From positions 39,801-103,800 of the forward strand of contig JAVRON010000125.1 of assembly GCA_032162705.1 (NCBI GenBank): DNA of 64,000 nt, read 5' to 3'. Position 1 is the first letter of the stretch. Every line of letters starts with the position of its first letter. The translations under genes were made by a program, and so were the position numbers. This document shows, piece after piece, positions 25,103 to 33,644 of the stretch. This DNA is from QHXN01 sp032162705. GTDB taxonomy: Bacteria > Acidobacteriota > Blastocatellia > Pyrinomonadales > Pyrinomonadaceae. Below the pieces are notes generated by a model. It did not search any database. It was not told the DNA's origin and was given only the letters and a program-made list of their open reading frames with translations.

Positions 25103-25756
25103 ATGGCGAGGCACGCTCTGGAGAGGCTCCCTGTAGAAGAGGTCGCGAACTGCGTGACGCACGGCGTCGGGCTGGCGTTGAGCGTGGCGGGGCTGGTCGC
25201 GCTGGTCTTACTCGCATGGACGCACGGCGATGCGTGGCACGTCTTGAGCAGCACGGTCTACGGCGCATCGCTCGTCACACTCTACCTCGCCTCGACGCTC
25301 TACCACGGCGCACGCACGCCCCGCACGAAGCACTTCTTCCAGATACTCGACCACTGCTGCATCTACCTCCTGATCGCGGGGACGTACACGCCCTTCACGC
25401 TCGTCACACTGCGCGGCGGGTGGGGATGGACGCTGTTCGGGTTGGTGTGGACGTTCGCGCTGGCTGGGATTCTCTTCCGCGTCAGATTCGGCACACGCTA
25501 CCGGCCAGTGGCCGTCGCCTCTTACGTGCTGCTCGGCTGGCTGTGCGTCATCGCCGTCAAGCCGATACTCGCCACAGTGCCGATGGGCGCGCTCCTGTGG
25601 ATCGTCGCCGGGGGTTTGGCCTACACGACGGGCGTCTTCTTCTTCGCCTCAAAGACGATTCCACACAATCACGCCATCTGGCATCTCTTCGTCCTAGGCG
25701 GGAGCTTCTGCCACTACATGGCCGTCCTGCTCTACGTCATGCCGTCGCGGTCTTAA
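25103..25756 (+). CDS. hemolysin III / PAQR family membrane protein
   Basis: A 217-residue protein with seven hydrophobic segments. Family motifs: EEVANCVTHGVGLALSVAG (first helix), STLYHG (~67-72), FQILDHCCIYLLIAGTYTPF (~82-101, the conserved His and TYTPF), HNHAIWHLFVLGGSFCHYMAVL (~190-210, the His cluster). These conserved Ser/Asp/His residues bind zinc in PAQR-fold proteins. Length typical (~210). AAGGAGG sits 6 nt before ATG 25103. Cytolytic function was shown only for a few members; a membrane-lipid hydrolase or sensor role is more likely. Confidence 0.9.
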   Translation: MARHALERLPVEEVANCVTHGVGLALSVAGLVALVLLAWTHGDAWHVLSSTVYGASLVTLYLASTLYHGARTPRTKHFFQILDHCCIYLLIAGTYTPFTLVTLRGGWGWTLFGLVWTFALAGILFRVRFGTRYRPVAVASYVLLGWLCVIAVKPILATVPMGALLWIVAGGLAYTTGVFFFASKTIPHNHAIWHLFVLGGSFCHYMAVLLYVMPSRS

Positions 25757-25922
25757 AACGGCATACGGGCGAGAGACCGTTCTTTTATTTTCGTTGACCG
25801 CCTATGAACCTTTTGACGAAGAGGCGTTTCAACCGCCGCAAGCGCTCAAATGCACGAAGGGGGCACGGAGAGTTTGATTCACTCCGCGCCCCCTTCAGCT
25901 TTCAGCCGTTCGGACGGCAACC

Positions 25923-27698
25923 TCAACCGCCTAAGAGTCTCATCACTTTCGTCCCGTCGGGCGTGCCCAGGCCGGTGCAGGCGTCCCAGCCCGGACGCGC
26001 GCTGTATTTACCGAGCGAGCCGTCGATATCGTTATTGCCCTGCACAATATCGTGGAAAGCTCCGGCAGCGGTCGAAGCGTAAATCAAGGTGTTGATAAAC
26101 CCCACCGGCTTTTTCCCCAGACTGGTTAGCCTCTGGTTAATCAGGGCTATCAAACCGGCCCACAGAGGAGCCACCGCACTCGTGCCGCCGAGGACGGTGT
26201 TCCTCCCATCAAAGCGCACCTGATAGCCGGTTGCCGGATCGGCATCTCCGGCCACGTCTGGAACGCCGCGCCCGACCTTCCCCGTCGGCGACTTCGGGAC
26301 ACTCGATTGCGCCTGATAGGCCGGCTTGGGAAAGACGTTGCTCACGCCGCCTCCGCCCGCGCCCCCTCTGTTGCCTTCGTTCCAAACCACTTCGCTGGAG
26401 ATGGTCGAACCCGACCCGAACAACTTGGTGCCACCGCAGGCCAGAGCGAAGGGGCTTGAAGAGGGAAAGTCTGCGTGGGGCTTGCCGTCCCGATTCTCGC
26501 GCTGGTCGGAAGAGCCGTCGTCTCCCGAGGCACAGCAGATGGTGACGCCCAACGTCGCTGCGTCCTGAAAAGCCCGATCCATCCCGGTGCGGAACTGTGC
26601 GCTCGAAAAGTCCTCGGCCCCGCCCCAGCTAATCGAAACCACGGAGGGCTTACGCACATTGTCGTGGATGGCGGCGTTGACCGCATCGATGAAGCCCTGG
26701 AACGTATTCGGAGCGAAGTAGACGGCCAGCTTAGCGCCGGGAGCGACCGCGCCCGCCACCTCTATATCAAGCATCACCTCACCGTCGGCGTTGGGCGTGG
26801 GGCCGCCGGGCTTGTTCGCGCCGCCGTCAACCCCGATGGCCGAAACCTGTGGCAGAGGGATGCCAAGCCGCTGGAAATAATTCTTCAGATCGGCAGCACT
26901 AAACCCCGCGCTGGTGATCCTGCCCTGACTGTCGAAGTCGTTCAGTTCGATGATCGCGATGCACTGGCCCTTGCCGGTCAGCCCCGCCGGGAAGTTATAA
27001 AGCTTGGCGATCTGAGGCGGCGTAAAGCTGCCGTCCGGGGCGTTCTTCGGAGTGGCTTTACCATCCTTACCGCTTAGCTTTTTTTTTCCGGCCTTCGCGC
27101 CCGCCTTCTTGCTCGAACCGGCTTTCGCGCCCGCCACCTTCGGCTGCGGCATCGCCTTCGGTTGCGGCTTCATGTCGTCTAAGGTGCGGAAATGCGGAGT
27201 CGCGGCGGGACGATTGTCGAAACCGAAAACGCCGACCACGATCTCCGAGATGTCGCTCGGGACAGAGAGCGAGCCTGAACGACCGCGATAGACCCTGTTG
27301 CCGATCTTGTACTTTTGCAGGTTGGGTTTGAAGGCGGCGGAGAGCGCGGCGATTGTCCCTTCAAGCTTAACGGTGCGACGTGGGATGCTGACCTGCACGA
27401 CCGTCAAATCATGGTCGTGCGCGAACGCATCAATCTTAGCCAGGTCGTCCGGGTCAGCCCCGTGTTGATCGGCAAACTCCTCACGGCTCATGTACTGGCG
27501 GTCTTCAGGAAGCTGCGCACTCATCTCCAGCATGTCGCGCTCGCGCGCGCGGACTGCGCCACGCTCGGAGCGAGGGCGGACGAGGACGGTTATCTGTATC
27601 CGCTCTTCGGAGTCGATAGCGCCAGCCGCCTTGGCCTGCTGCGGTAAGGCGACTCTTTCACTACCGGGAACAACTTGTCGTTTTTTCGTAGGGGGCAT
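25923..27698 (-). CDS. S53 family serine-carboxyl peptidase (kumamolisin type)
   Basis: A 591-residue proenzyme. Residues ~30-185 are the activation prodomain (SREEFADQHGADPDDLAKID.. to LSVPSDISEIVVGVFGFDNRP). A Lys/Ala-rich linker follows (~190-215: SSKKAGAKAGKKKLSGKDG). The catalytic domain is ~220-591 with the E-x3-D pair in GEVMLDIEVAG (~303-307), oxyanion Asp in SGDDGSSDQ (~392) and catalytic Ser in GGTSAVAPLWAG (~505). S53 peptidases work at acid pH. No signal peptide is visible: the N-terminus is MPPTKKRQVVPGSERVALP, as in several kumamolisin proteins exported by unclear means. GAAAGGAAC precedes ATG 27698. Confidence 0.92.
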   Translation of the reverse strand: MPPTKKRQVVPGSERVALPQQAKAAGAIDSEERIQITVLVRPRSERGAVRARERDMLEMSAQLPEDRQYMSREEFADQHGADPDDLAKIDAFAHDHDLTVVQVSIPRRTVKLEGTIAALSAAFKPNLQKYKIGNRVYRGRSGSLSVPSDISEIVVGVFGFDNRPAATPHFRTLDDMKPQPKAMPQPKVAGAKAGSSKKAGAKAGKKKLSGKDGKATPKNAPDGSFTPPQIAKLYNFPAGLTGKGQCIAIIELNDFDSQGRITSAGFSAADLKNYFQRLGIPLPQVSAIGVDGGANKPGGPTPNADGEVMLDIEVAGAVAPGAKLAVYFAPNTFQGFIDAVNAAIHDNVRKPSVVSISWGGAEDFSSAQFRTGMDRAFQDAATLGVTICCASGDDGSSDQRENRDGKPHADFPSSSPFALACGGTKLFGSGSTISSEVVWNEGNRGGAGGGGVSNVFPKPAYQAQSSVPKSPTGKVGRGVPDVAGDADPATGYQVRFDGRNTVLGGTSAVAPLWAGLIALINQRLTSLGKKPVGFINTLIYASTAAGAFHDIVQGNNDIDGSLGKYSARPGWDACTGLGTPDGTKVMRLLGG

Positions 27699-28176
27699 CG
27701 TAAGTTCCTTTCACAACCTTTAAGGTGTGGCTTCTTCTCTGAGGTCACTGGCCGAACCCGCGCGTAATTTCCAGAGGACGCCGCCGCGCTATGGCAAGTG
27801 ATCGAGGAGGACGGTTTTTAGAGGCAGGTAGACAATATTCCTTTCCTGTGGGCGTTGCACATTCTATCCCTCGCCGTCCTTTTGTCAATTAAATCGTGGG
27901 CCCACGCTTTTACAAAAGGCGTTACATAACTTTATGTCTAAGCCTGCATTTTCATTTCAACATATCTTTTAACCGAAACGCCTCGGATGAGTCTCGTCTC
28001 TCAATCGTCAGATGAGTCTCGTCTGCCCTCCGTCGATGTGAACGGAGAGCATGTGAGACGGCGCACGTTCCCTGCCGTGTGATGTCTTGGAATCGCCGTC
28101 GGCATCGTAGAAGGGACGCACACGCAGGTATAATGGCCTTTCAAGACTTCGCGTGCGAGGGGAGGGTTCTGGAGCG
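27699..28176. other. 478-nt divergent intergenic region
   Basis: Separates S53 peptidase (-) and phosphatase (+), so both promoters should lie here. It is AT-richer than its surroundings (27880-27980). It contains the palindrome CGTGGGCCCACG (27895-27906) and a direct repeat GATGAGTCTCGTCT (27987 and 28010 approx.). No gene seen. Confidence 0.5.
27895..27906. promoter_or_regulatory. 12-nt perfect palindrome, possible operator
   Basis: CGTGGGCCCACG. The core TGGGCCCACGC also occurs at ~54657-54667 upstream of the M29-like lipoprotein gene. Confidence 0.3.
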
Positions 28177-28743
28177 ATGTGGCTGGTTCAGTGGCTGAAG
28201 TCAACTTCGACGCGTAACGAGTTCAGTGTTCCCATACCTAACTTCGGGAAGGTGACGGACGCTCTCTACAGGGGCGCGCTGCCCGGCCCCCTTGGGTATC
28301 GTGCGCTCTCGACTCGGCTCGGCGTGCGACGCGTGTGCTGCATGATGGAGCACACGACGGACGAGGACAGGAGGGTTGCGCTCGACGCGGGCATCGACGA
28401 GTGGCGGCACATTCCTTTCTCCGACCGCGACGCGCCGCAACCCGAGAGCGTCCGCGAGTGGCTCGCGCACGTCCGCACGTCAGAGACACATGGCCGTCTC
28501 TTCACGCACTGCCGCGGCGGGCGACACCGCACCGGCGTGCTCGTCGCCGTATTGCGCGTGGCGGACTGCGGCTGGACGAGAGAGCAAGCGCTCGACGAGA
28601 TGCTGCGCTACGGTTGGTACGATGCGCTCGGCCATCGCCCTCTGCTCGAATGGTTCCTCAAGGAGTTTGATCCGAAGGACTACGCCGCGCCGGGCGCACC
28701 CTCTGTCGGGCAAGAGCTGAAAGACCTATCGCGGAGCGCCTGA
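28177..28743 (+). CDS. dual-specificity / tyrosine phosphatase-like protein
   Basis: A 188-residue cysteine phosphatase. The signature HCRGGRHRTG (~111-120) is the CX5R P-loop, with nucleophile Cys at ~112. The preceding IPNFGKVTDALYRGALPG is the usual opening of bacterial DSP-like phosphatases, and the general-acid loop is probably FSDRDAPQPE (~87-96). Substrates may be phosphoproteins, phosphoinositides or nucleotides; not deducible. ATG 28177 has GGGAGGG at 10 nt and GGAG at 2 nt; the GTG at 28153 is an alternative. The C-terminus is polar. Confidence 0.85.
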   Translation: MWLVQWLKSTSTRNEFSVPIPNFGKVTDALYRGALPGPLGYRALSTRLGVRRVCCMMEHTTDEDRRVALDAGIDEWRHIPFSDRDAPQPESVREWLAHVRTSETHGRLFTHCRGGRHRTGVLVAVLRVADCGWTREQALDEMLRYGWYDALGHRPLLEWFLKEFDPKDYAAPGAPSVGQELKDLSRSA

Positions 28744-28793
28744 AGGTAAAGCCCCTTCGATAAAGTTGAAGCCCTCTTGATGCAGGCCGACGA

Positions 28794-29861
28794 TCATGAC
28801 TTCACTTCCGCAGGTCTGTATGCGTCGCCGAGTTCGCCGACGCGCCCGAGACGTTCGATGCGTTCGCGCAGGGCGCGCGTGAAGCAGTCGGCCTCCTCTT
28901 CGGTCGCGCCGCTGACGAGAAGTCCTTCACGAAGTTGCCGGTCAGTGATACGTCCGACATAGGAATGGAGCCAGCGCACGTCCTCGACCGTGATGCCTTC
29001 AGACGCCTCGTCCGTCCTCTGCCCCGTGTAGCTCCACTGAACAATGCCGTCTTCGACGCCGTGGATGAAGTCCGCGTTCTGCGACGAGAACCCCTCGCAG
29101 TCCCACTTCGTGCGCGTCAGCACGCTTCCCGTCTTCCCCAACGTCGCGCCCCAGTCGATGATGAGGTAGCGCGCCTCTATCGTCCCATCCGGCAGGGTGT
29201 GCTCGAAGATGGCCGTGTTCGAGCCGCGCGCCACGTCTCGCACGTCCTTGTTGTCCCAGTTCGACACGAGCATCAAGAGAATCTTCAGTCCCGCCAGCTC
29301 GCGCGTCCCCACAAAAGGATTGTCGTCCCAAGACCAGCCGTGCTCGTCGAAGAGCTTGCGCACTCCCTCTTCGTCAAGCTCGAAGCGCGCATCGTGGAAG
29401 CTGAAATCCTCCGCGACACACGTGCGCGCGCGCGTCAGATTCTCCGCGCCGTCGATGTGTCCCTCGGAGACGAAGTACGCGGCCTCCACGTGATAGCCCG
29501 CGGCCCAAGCCACGCGCACGGCGAACGTCTCGCTCTTCACTTCGTCGCCCCACTTCACGCGCCAGCGCAAGCCACGCGCGTCATGCACCGACATGCAAGG
29601 GTTCGACCCCGTCGCGTGCTCTTCGACGAAGCGGAACGGCGGTAGTGGCTCGCGTTCGCGCCCGCCCGGGCCGCCGCGAAAGTCCAGACGCTCGACCTCG
29701 CCCGGCTCGCGCCAGAGTGACAACTTCCGCGCGCGCAAGGGTCGCTCTCTGGCCGTCAAAAGCTTGTAGCGCGAGACAGCCCACCAGAAAAGATAGACGA
29801 CGATCACGCCCGAGGCTGTGCCGATGGCAACGATGTAGAAGATAGTTGTGGGCTTCGGCAT
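28794..29861 (-). CDS. membrane-anchored protein, possible divergent kinase fold
   Basis: A 355-residue protein without a recognised family name. Residues ~7-28 form one transmembrane helix (FYIVAIGTASGVIVVYLFWW); the rest is soluble. Motifs in kinase-like order: RVKWGDEVKSETFAVRVAWAAGYH (~105-128; possible nucleotide-binding Lys and Glu), GLKILLMLVSNWDNKDVRD (~197-215; a possible catalytic loop) and YLIIDWGATLGKTG (~238-251; a possible DFG-like metal-binding Asp). That order resembles HipA/FAM20-like kinases, but the match is by eye only. No good Shine-Dalgarno. It converges on the phosphatase gene at 28177. Confidence 0.6.
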   Translation of the reverse strand: MPKPTTIFYIVAIGTASGVIVVYLFWWAVSRYKLLTARERPLRARKLSLWREPGEVERLDFRGGPGGREREPLPPFRFVEEHATGSNPCMSVHDARGLRWRVKWGDEVKSETFAVRVAWAAGYHVEAAYFVSEGHIDGAENLTRARTCVAEDFSFHDARFELDEEGVRKLFDEHGWSWDDNPFVGTRELAGLKILLMLVSNWDNKDVRDVARGSNTAIFEHTLPDGTIEARYLIIDWGATLGKTGSVLTRTKWDCEGFSSQNADFIHGVEDGIVQWSYTGQRTDEASEGITVEDVRWLHSYVGRITDRQLREGLLVSGATEEEADCFTRALRERIERLGRVGELGDAYRPAEVKS

Positions 29862-30002
29862 CTGAAGGCAGACCTGTTGAAACTGGATTGTTAGGGTCTG
29901 AATACTATATCACCCGCCGCGCCCATTGAATGGAGCTTCAGCTACTCGGCGCGCACCATGAAGCCGGATGCCGGTTAAGCATCATAATTCAACTAGCCCC
30001 TG

Positions 30003-30034
30003 GCTCAGAACTTGTCGAAAGCTCAGAACTTGTC
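30003..30034. repeat. 14-nt direct repeat at GDT1 gene 3' end
   Basis: GCTCAGAACTTGTC occurs twice separated by GAAA. One copy includes the end of the gene. Confidence 0.7.
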
Positions 30035-30295
30035 TAACAGGATGAGCACGCCGATGACGATAAAGCCGACGGCCGCCACGCGCTTGATCCATTCGACGGG
30101 CAGGTAGTGGCCGAGCGTGCCGCCGACGATGACGCCGAGTGCCGAGACGCACGCGAGCGCGAGCGCCGCGCTGACGAAGACCGTCAAAGGCTTTTTCGTC
30201 TCGGCGGCCATCGTCATCGCCGCCAGTTGAGTCTTGTCGCCCATCTCCGCCAGAAAGATCGTCCCAAACGTCGTCAGAAACACTCGCCAGTCCAT
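30023..30295 (-). CDS. GDT1/UPF0016 family half-size cation transporter
   Basis: A 90-residue membrane protein with three hydrophobic helices. FLAEMGDKTQLAAMTMAA (~14-31) is the E-x-G-D-K/R-T/S motif of TMEM165/GDT1 proteins, which export Mn2+ or Ca2+. Eukaryotic members have two such motifs; bacterial proteins of ~90-100 residues with one motif act as dimers. No second half-gene is beside it. GGGAG precedes ATG 30295. Mn2+ efflux is the best guess. Confidence 0.85.
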   Translation of the reverse strand: MDWRVFLTTFGTIFLAEMGDKTQLAAMTMAAETKKPLTVFVSAALALACVSALGVIVGGTLGHYLPVEWIKRVAAVGFIVIGVLILLDKF

Positions 30296-30326
30296 CTGTT
30301 CTCCCTTCCGTCCGCATGTTTGAATT

Positions 30327-30361
30327 TAAAAAGCGCGGCGGACTTCGATCATCCGCCGCGC
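30327..30361 (-). terminator. intrinsic terminator of the S8 protease gene
   Basis: Read on the minus strand: perfect 10-bp stem GCGCGGCGGA / TCCGCCGCGC (30333-30342 and 30352-30361) with a 9-nt loop, followed by a run of five T, just after the stop at 30388. Confidence 0.8.
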
Positions 30362-30387
30362 CGCTCTTTAAAAATTATTCGGGCCGC

Positions 30388-33300
30388 CTACTCTGTGTTC
30401 ATGTGGAGAATGGTGTTGACTCCGCGCGCCAGCTCCGCGCGCGTGAAAGCGGCGGCGGGCGCGAACTGCTGCGATGAAGTCATCAGCCCTCGACTGACGG
30501 CCACCTGTACGTAGCCGCGCAGGTTCCAGGGGATCGACTGCGCGTCCGTGTAGTTGAGGAACGCGCCCGCCTTCGAGTCGGCCTCGGCTTGCAGCCCTGC
30601 GGCGCGCACGAGCACGACCGCCGCGACGAGTCGCGTCGCGCAGTCGTCGGGACGGAATGAGCCGCCGCGCACGGCGTCTGGAAAGAGCGCCTGAGCACCT
30701 TCGGCGAAGTTCATCGTCGTCGTGTCATGCACGTCGAGGAATGAAGGCGTGTTGGGGACGTACTGCGGGATACGCGCGCCCGCGATCATCGCCTCGGCCA
30801 GTTCTGCGCGCGTCACCGCCGTAGTGGGTCGGAACAGTCCGTCGGCGTCGGGCCAAACGGCCAGCGCGCGCACGGCCTGTCGAATGTTGTCGAGCGTGAA
30901 GGCGTCTAACCCGGCGAGGTCAGACATCGGCGCATACTCGGCGTGTGCCGTCTCGAAGACGCCCGAGAAATCCTGCGGCGTAGCGACGACCGAGAGCGTA
31001 TGCGTCACGCGCGCGCGCCATGTGCCGGGAACAGGCACATCCACAAGAGTCCGCTCGCGCTTGCCGGTGAGTCCGGGCAGGTTCAGGTAGTTCGACTCGG
31101 CGGCCTTGCGTCCCGACGGGTCGAATGAAGCGAGCGCCAGATCGTTCGTCGAAATGAAGGGCCCCCACGCCACATTGGTCGAGGCGAAGACCGCATCCGT
31201 GGGGACGCTCAATCTCACTTCAAACGTGCCGCCGGGGTAGACCGTGCCATAGAAGAGTTGCGTCGGGTCTTTGACGAAGCTCACCTGGCCGCGATTCATC
31301 ACGGCGCGGAAGAGTCCGATCTGCCGCTGCGGAAACGCTGACTGCAACACGGCGGCATGCGTGTTCAGTGCGCCCGCGCCGACCTCGTGCTGATAGTAGG
31401 GCGGCAAAGGCGTCGCCGTGCGCTGCAACGTATCGCGCACCTGCGCGGGGCTTAAAGTCCTGTCGGCTTCGAGCATCAGGGCGATGGTGCCCGCGACCTC
31501 GGGCGCGCTAAACGATGTGCCCGACGCGGTCGTATAGTACGGCATCTCGGTCGCCGATAACCCTTGCGCGTCCGCAGGCAGAGCGGTCGTCCCCGTCTGG
31601 TTAATCCCCGCCGCGCGCAGAGAGACGACGTTCGTGCCGGGCGCTGAAAGCGTTGGGCGGAAGTTGCGGCTGCCGAAGTCACCGCGCGAAGAGAAGTCTG
31701 CCAGACGACCGCGCTCGTCCAGAGCGCCGACCGAGATGACCCACGGCGCGGCGGCGTAAGGGTTCAGCGTGTGCATGCCGGGCCCCGAGTTTCCGGCAGA
31801 GAAGACGACGTTCACTCCGCGCTCGACGAGCAGGCGCGTCGCGACGTTAACGGGGTCGTTCTCATCGTAGAGCGTGTTGGCCGAGAAGCTGCAATTGACG
31901 ACGCGCACGTCAAGCTCCGTGTGCGCGAGCAGATAGTCGAAGCCCGCGAGCACGTTGAAGAGCGAAGCGTCGCCCGCGCTCAAGCCGACGAGCCGAGCCT
32001 TCGGCGCATAGCCCGTGTACTTGCCGCCGGAGCTTGAGCCGCTGCCCGCGATGATGCCGCCGACGAAAGTTCCGTGACCGGCGGTCTGGTCTGTGTCGGT
32101 GAGCGTCTCGACGTTCGCGGGCGCGATGAAGTCAAGCATGTTCGCGCCCTGTAAGTCTGCGAGCTTGACGTTCCTGATGACGCGGCCCGCGAGGTCTGGA
32201 TGCGTCGCGTCCAGCCCTGTATCAAGGACGGCGACGTTGATGCCGTTGCCCTGGAACGTGCCCAGGCCCTTCAGGCGCTGGAGGTCTGCGTCCTGTCGCA
32301 TACGCAAGAGGCCGGTCTGCGCGCGGCTGTTGTCGGCGTTCCACTGGAGCGTGCGGTTGCCGGAGATGTAACGCACCGACGCAAGCTTGCTGATCTTCTC
32401 GATCTGCCCCTTCGTCCCGGAGATGACGACCGCAGGCAGCGCGACGAAGCGCGTTCCGCCGCGAATGCCAAGCGCCTTCAGATCGGCGATGTCCGCGTCG
32501 GTCACGGGCTGGTGATAGACGACCGCCGCGTTGACGTTGCTGTCGTCCGTCATCTTATCGAGCGAGAGCGCAAGCTCCGGGTCGAAGCTCATCAAGCCGA
32601 TCTTCTGCCCGGCGGCGGAGGCGACAGTCGATGCAAGTCCGTCCGCGCCAAGCATGTGAAAACCGTCAGCGCCCGTCATCGTCACGCCGTCAGCGCCCGT
32701 CATCGTGATGCCGTCAGCGCCCGTCATCGTGACGCCGTTCGTCGGAACGTTGAAGAACGTGCCGTCCGTCTTCGTAGCGATGATCTGGCTCGCGCCGTCA
32801 AAACGGATTGCGTCTGCGCCCGTCATCGTTACGCCGTCAGCGCCCGTCATCGTCACGCCGTTGGCTTCGAGCATCCTGACGCCATCGGCCCCCGTCATCG
32901 TCACGCCGTCCGCGCCCGTCATCGTCACGCCGTTCGCCTGCCGCACGACGATTGAGTTGGCCTTCCAGGTCGTTCCGTCCGCGCCGGTCATCGTCACGCC
33001 GTTCGCGCCGGTCATCGTGACGCCGTCAGCGCCCGTCATCGTGACGCCGTCGGCATGGCTTGCGACATAAGAGTTCGCGCCCGTGTAGGTCACGCCGTCA
33101 ACGCCGACGACGCGAGCGCCGTCAGCGCCCGTCATCGTGACGCCGTTCGAGTAGAGAAGCTTCAGACCGTCGGCTCCGGTCATCGTCACTCCGTCAGCGT
33201 TGTAAGGGAAGATTCCGTTGGCGAGAAGAGAGAGGCCGTCGGCTCCGGTCATCGTCACGCCGGAGGTGTTGTCGTAGAAGATGCCGTCGGCTCCGGTCAT

Positions 33301-33420
33301 CGTCACGCCGGTCGTGCCGCGCACGATGACGCCCGCCCGCGCCGGAAGGACGCAGAGCAGGAGCGTGATGACAAGCGCCGTGGCCTGTCGGAGATTCCTC
33401 GGGGCGCGTTGGCGAAACAT
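30388..33420 (-). CDS. secreted S8 subtilisin-like protease with octapeptide repeats and SLH domains
   Basis: A 1010-residue exported protease. Signal peptide ~1-29 (ATALVITLLLCVLPARA). Residues ~30-280 hold an 8-residue repeat, GVTMTGA[DN], in 13 exact copies plus GVTYTGAN and GITMTGAD, interleaved with variant 7-9-residue units. The S8 domain is ~385-660: Asp in VAVLDTGLDATHPDL, His in GHGTFVGGIIAG, Ser in GTSFSAPEVAG. After a beta-rich region (~700-840), ~845-1010 contains S-layer homology-like repeats (FRPTTAVTRAELAEAM, SFRPDDCATR, FAPAAAFTRAELARG), which would tether it to the cell surface. Start ATG 33420 is chosen because it gives the signal peptide; ATG 33540 and a longer frame are alternatives. 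Confidence 0.87.
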   Translation of the reverse strand: MFRQRAPRNLRQATALVITLLLCVLPARAGVIVRGTTGVTMTGADGIFYDNTSGVTMTGADGLSLLANGIFPYNADGVTMTGADGLKLLYSNGVTMTGADGARVVGVDGVTYTGANSYVASHADGVTMTGADGVTMTGANGVTMTGADGTTWKANSIVVRQANGVTMTGADGVTMTGADGVRMLEANGVTMTGADGVTMTGADAIRFDGASQIIATKTDGTFFNVPTNGVTMTGADGITMTGADGVTMTGADGFHMLGADGLASTVASAAGQKIGLMSFDPELALSLDKMTDDSNVNAAVVYHQPVTDADIADLKALGIRGGTRFVALPAVVISGTKGQIEKISKLASVRYISGNRTLQWNADNSRAQTGLLRMRQDADLQRLKGLGTFQGNGINVAVLDTGLDATHPDLAGRVIRNVKLADLQGANMLDFIAPANVETLTDTDQTAGHGTFVGGIIAGSGSSSGGKYTGYAPKARLVGLSAGDASLFNVLAGFDYLLAHTELDVRVVNCSFSANTLYDENDPVNVATRLLVERGVNVVFSAGNSGPGMHTLNPYAAAPWVISVGALDERGRLADFSSRGDFGSRNFRPTLSAPGTNVVSLRAAGINQTGTTALPADAQGLSATEMPYYTTASGTSFSAPEVAGTIALMLEADRTLSPAQVRDTLQRTATPLPPYYQHEVGAGALNTHAAVLQSAFPQRQIGLFRAVMNRGQVSFVKDPTQLFYGTVYPGGTFEVRLSVPTDAVFASTNVAWGPFISTNDLALASFDPSGRKAAESNYLNLPGLTGKRERTLVDVPVPGTWRARVTHTLSVVATPQDFSGVFETAHAEYAPMSDLAGLDAFTLDNIRQAVRALAVWPDADGLFRPTTAVTRAELAEAMIAGARIPQYVPNTPSFLDVHDTTTMNFAEGAQALFPDAVRGGSFRPDDCATRLVAAVVLVRAAGLQAEADSKAGAFLNYTDAQSIPWNLRGYVQVAVSRGLMTSSQQFAPAAAFTRAELARGVNTILHMNTE

Positions 33421-33644
33421 TTTAGGGGCTTTGGGACTGCGTTTGACTTCGGCTCGCGACGTTGGGCGTGGCCCGCGTCGGGAGAAGGTTTTCGCGAGGG
33501 CTGCGCGTTTGAACCTTAAACTGACCTTAATTTTGTACATCGGCTTGAGACTTCTATTGTTACGAAAACCTTGTGATTTTCTTCTGGCTTCGTTGCCGCC
33601 CCTGTTTTCGAGCGATTCACCTTCATTTGAGCAGCTCTCGATAG

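Noticed and set aside
32200..33519. Plus-strand frames with repeated VIVTPSAP and RHRHAVSARHR
   Set aside because: These are antisense readings of the octapeptide-repeat coding region.
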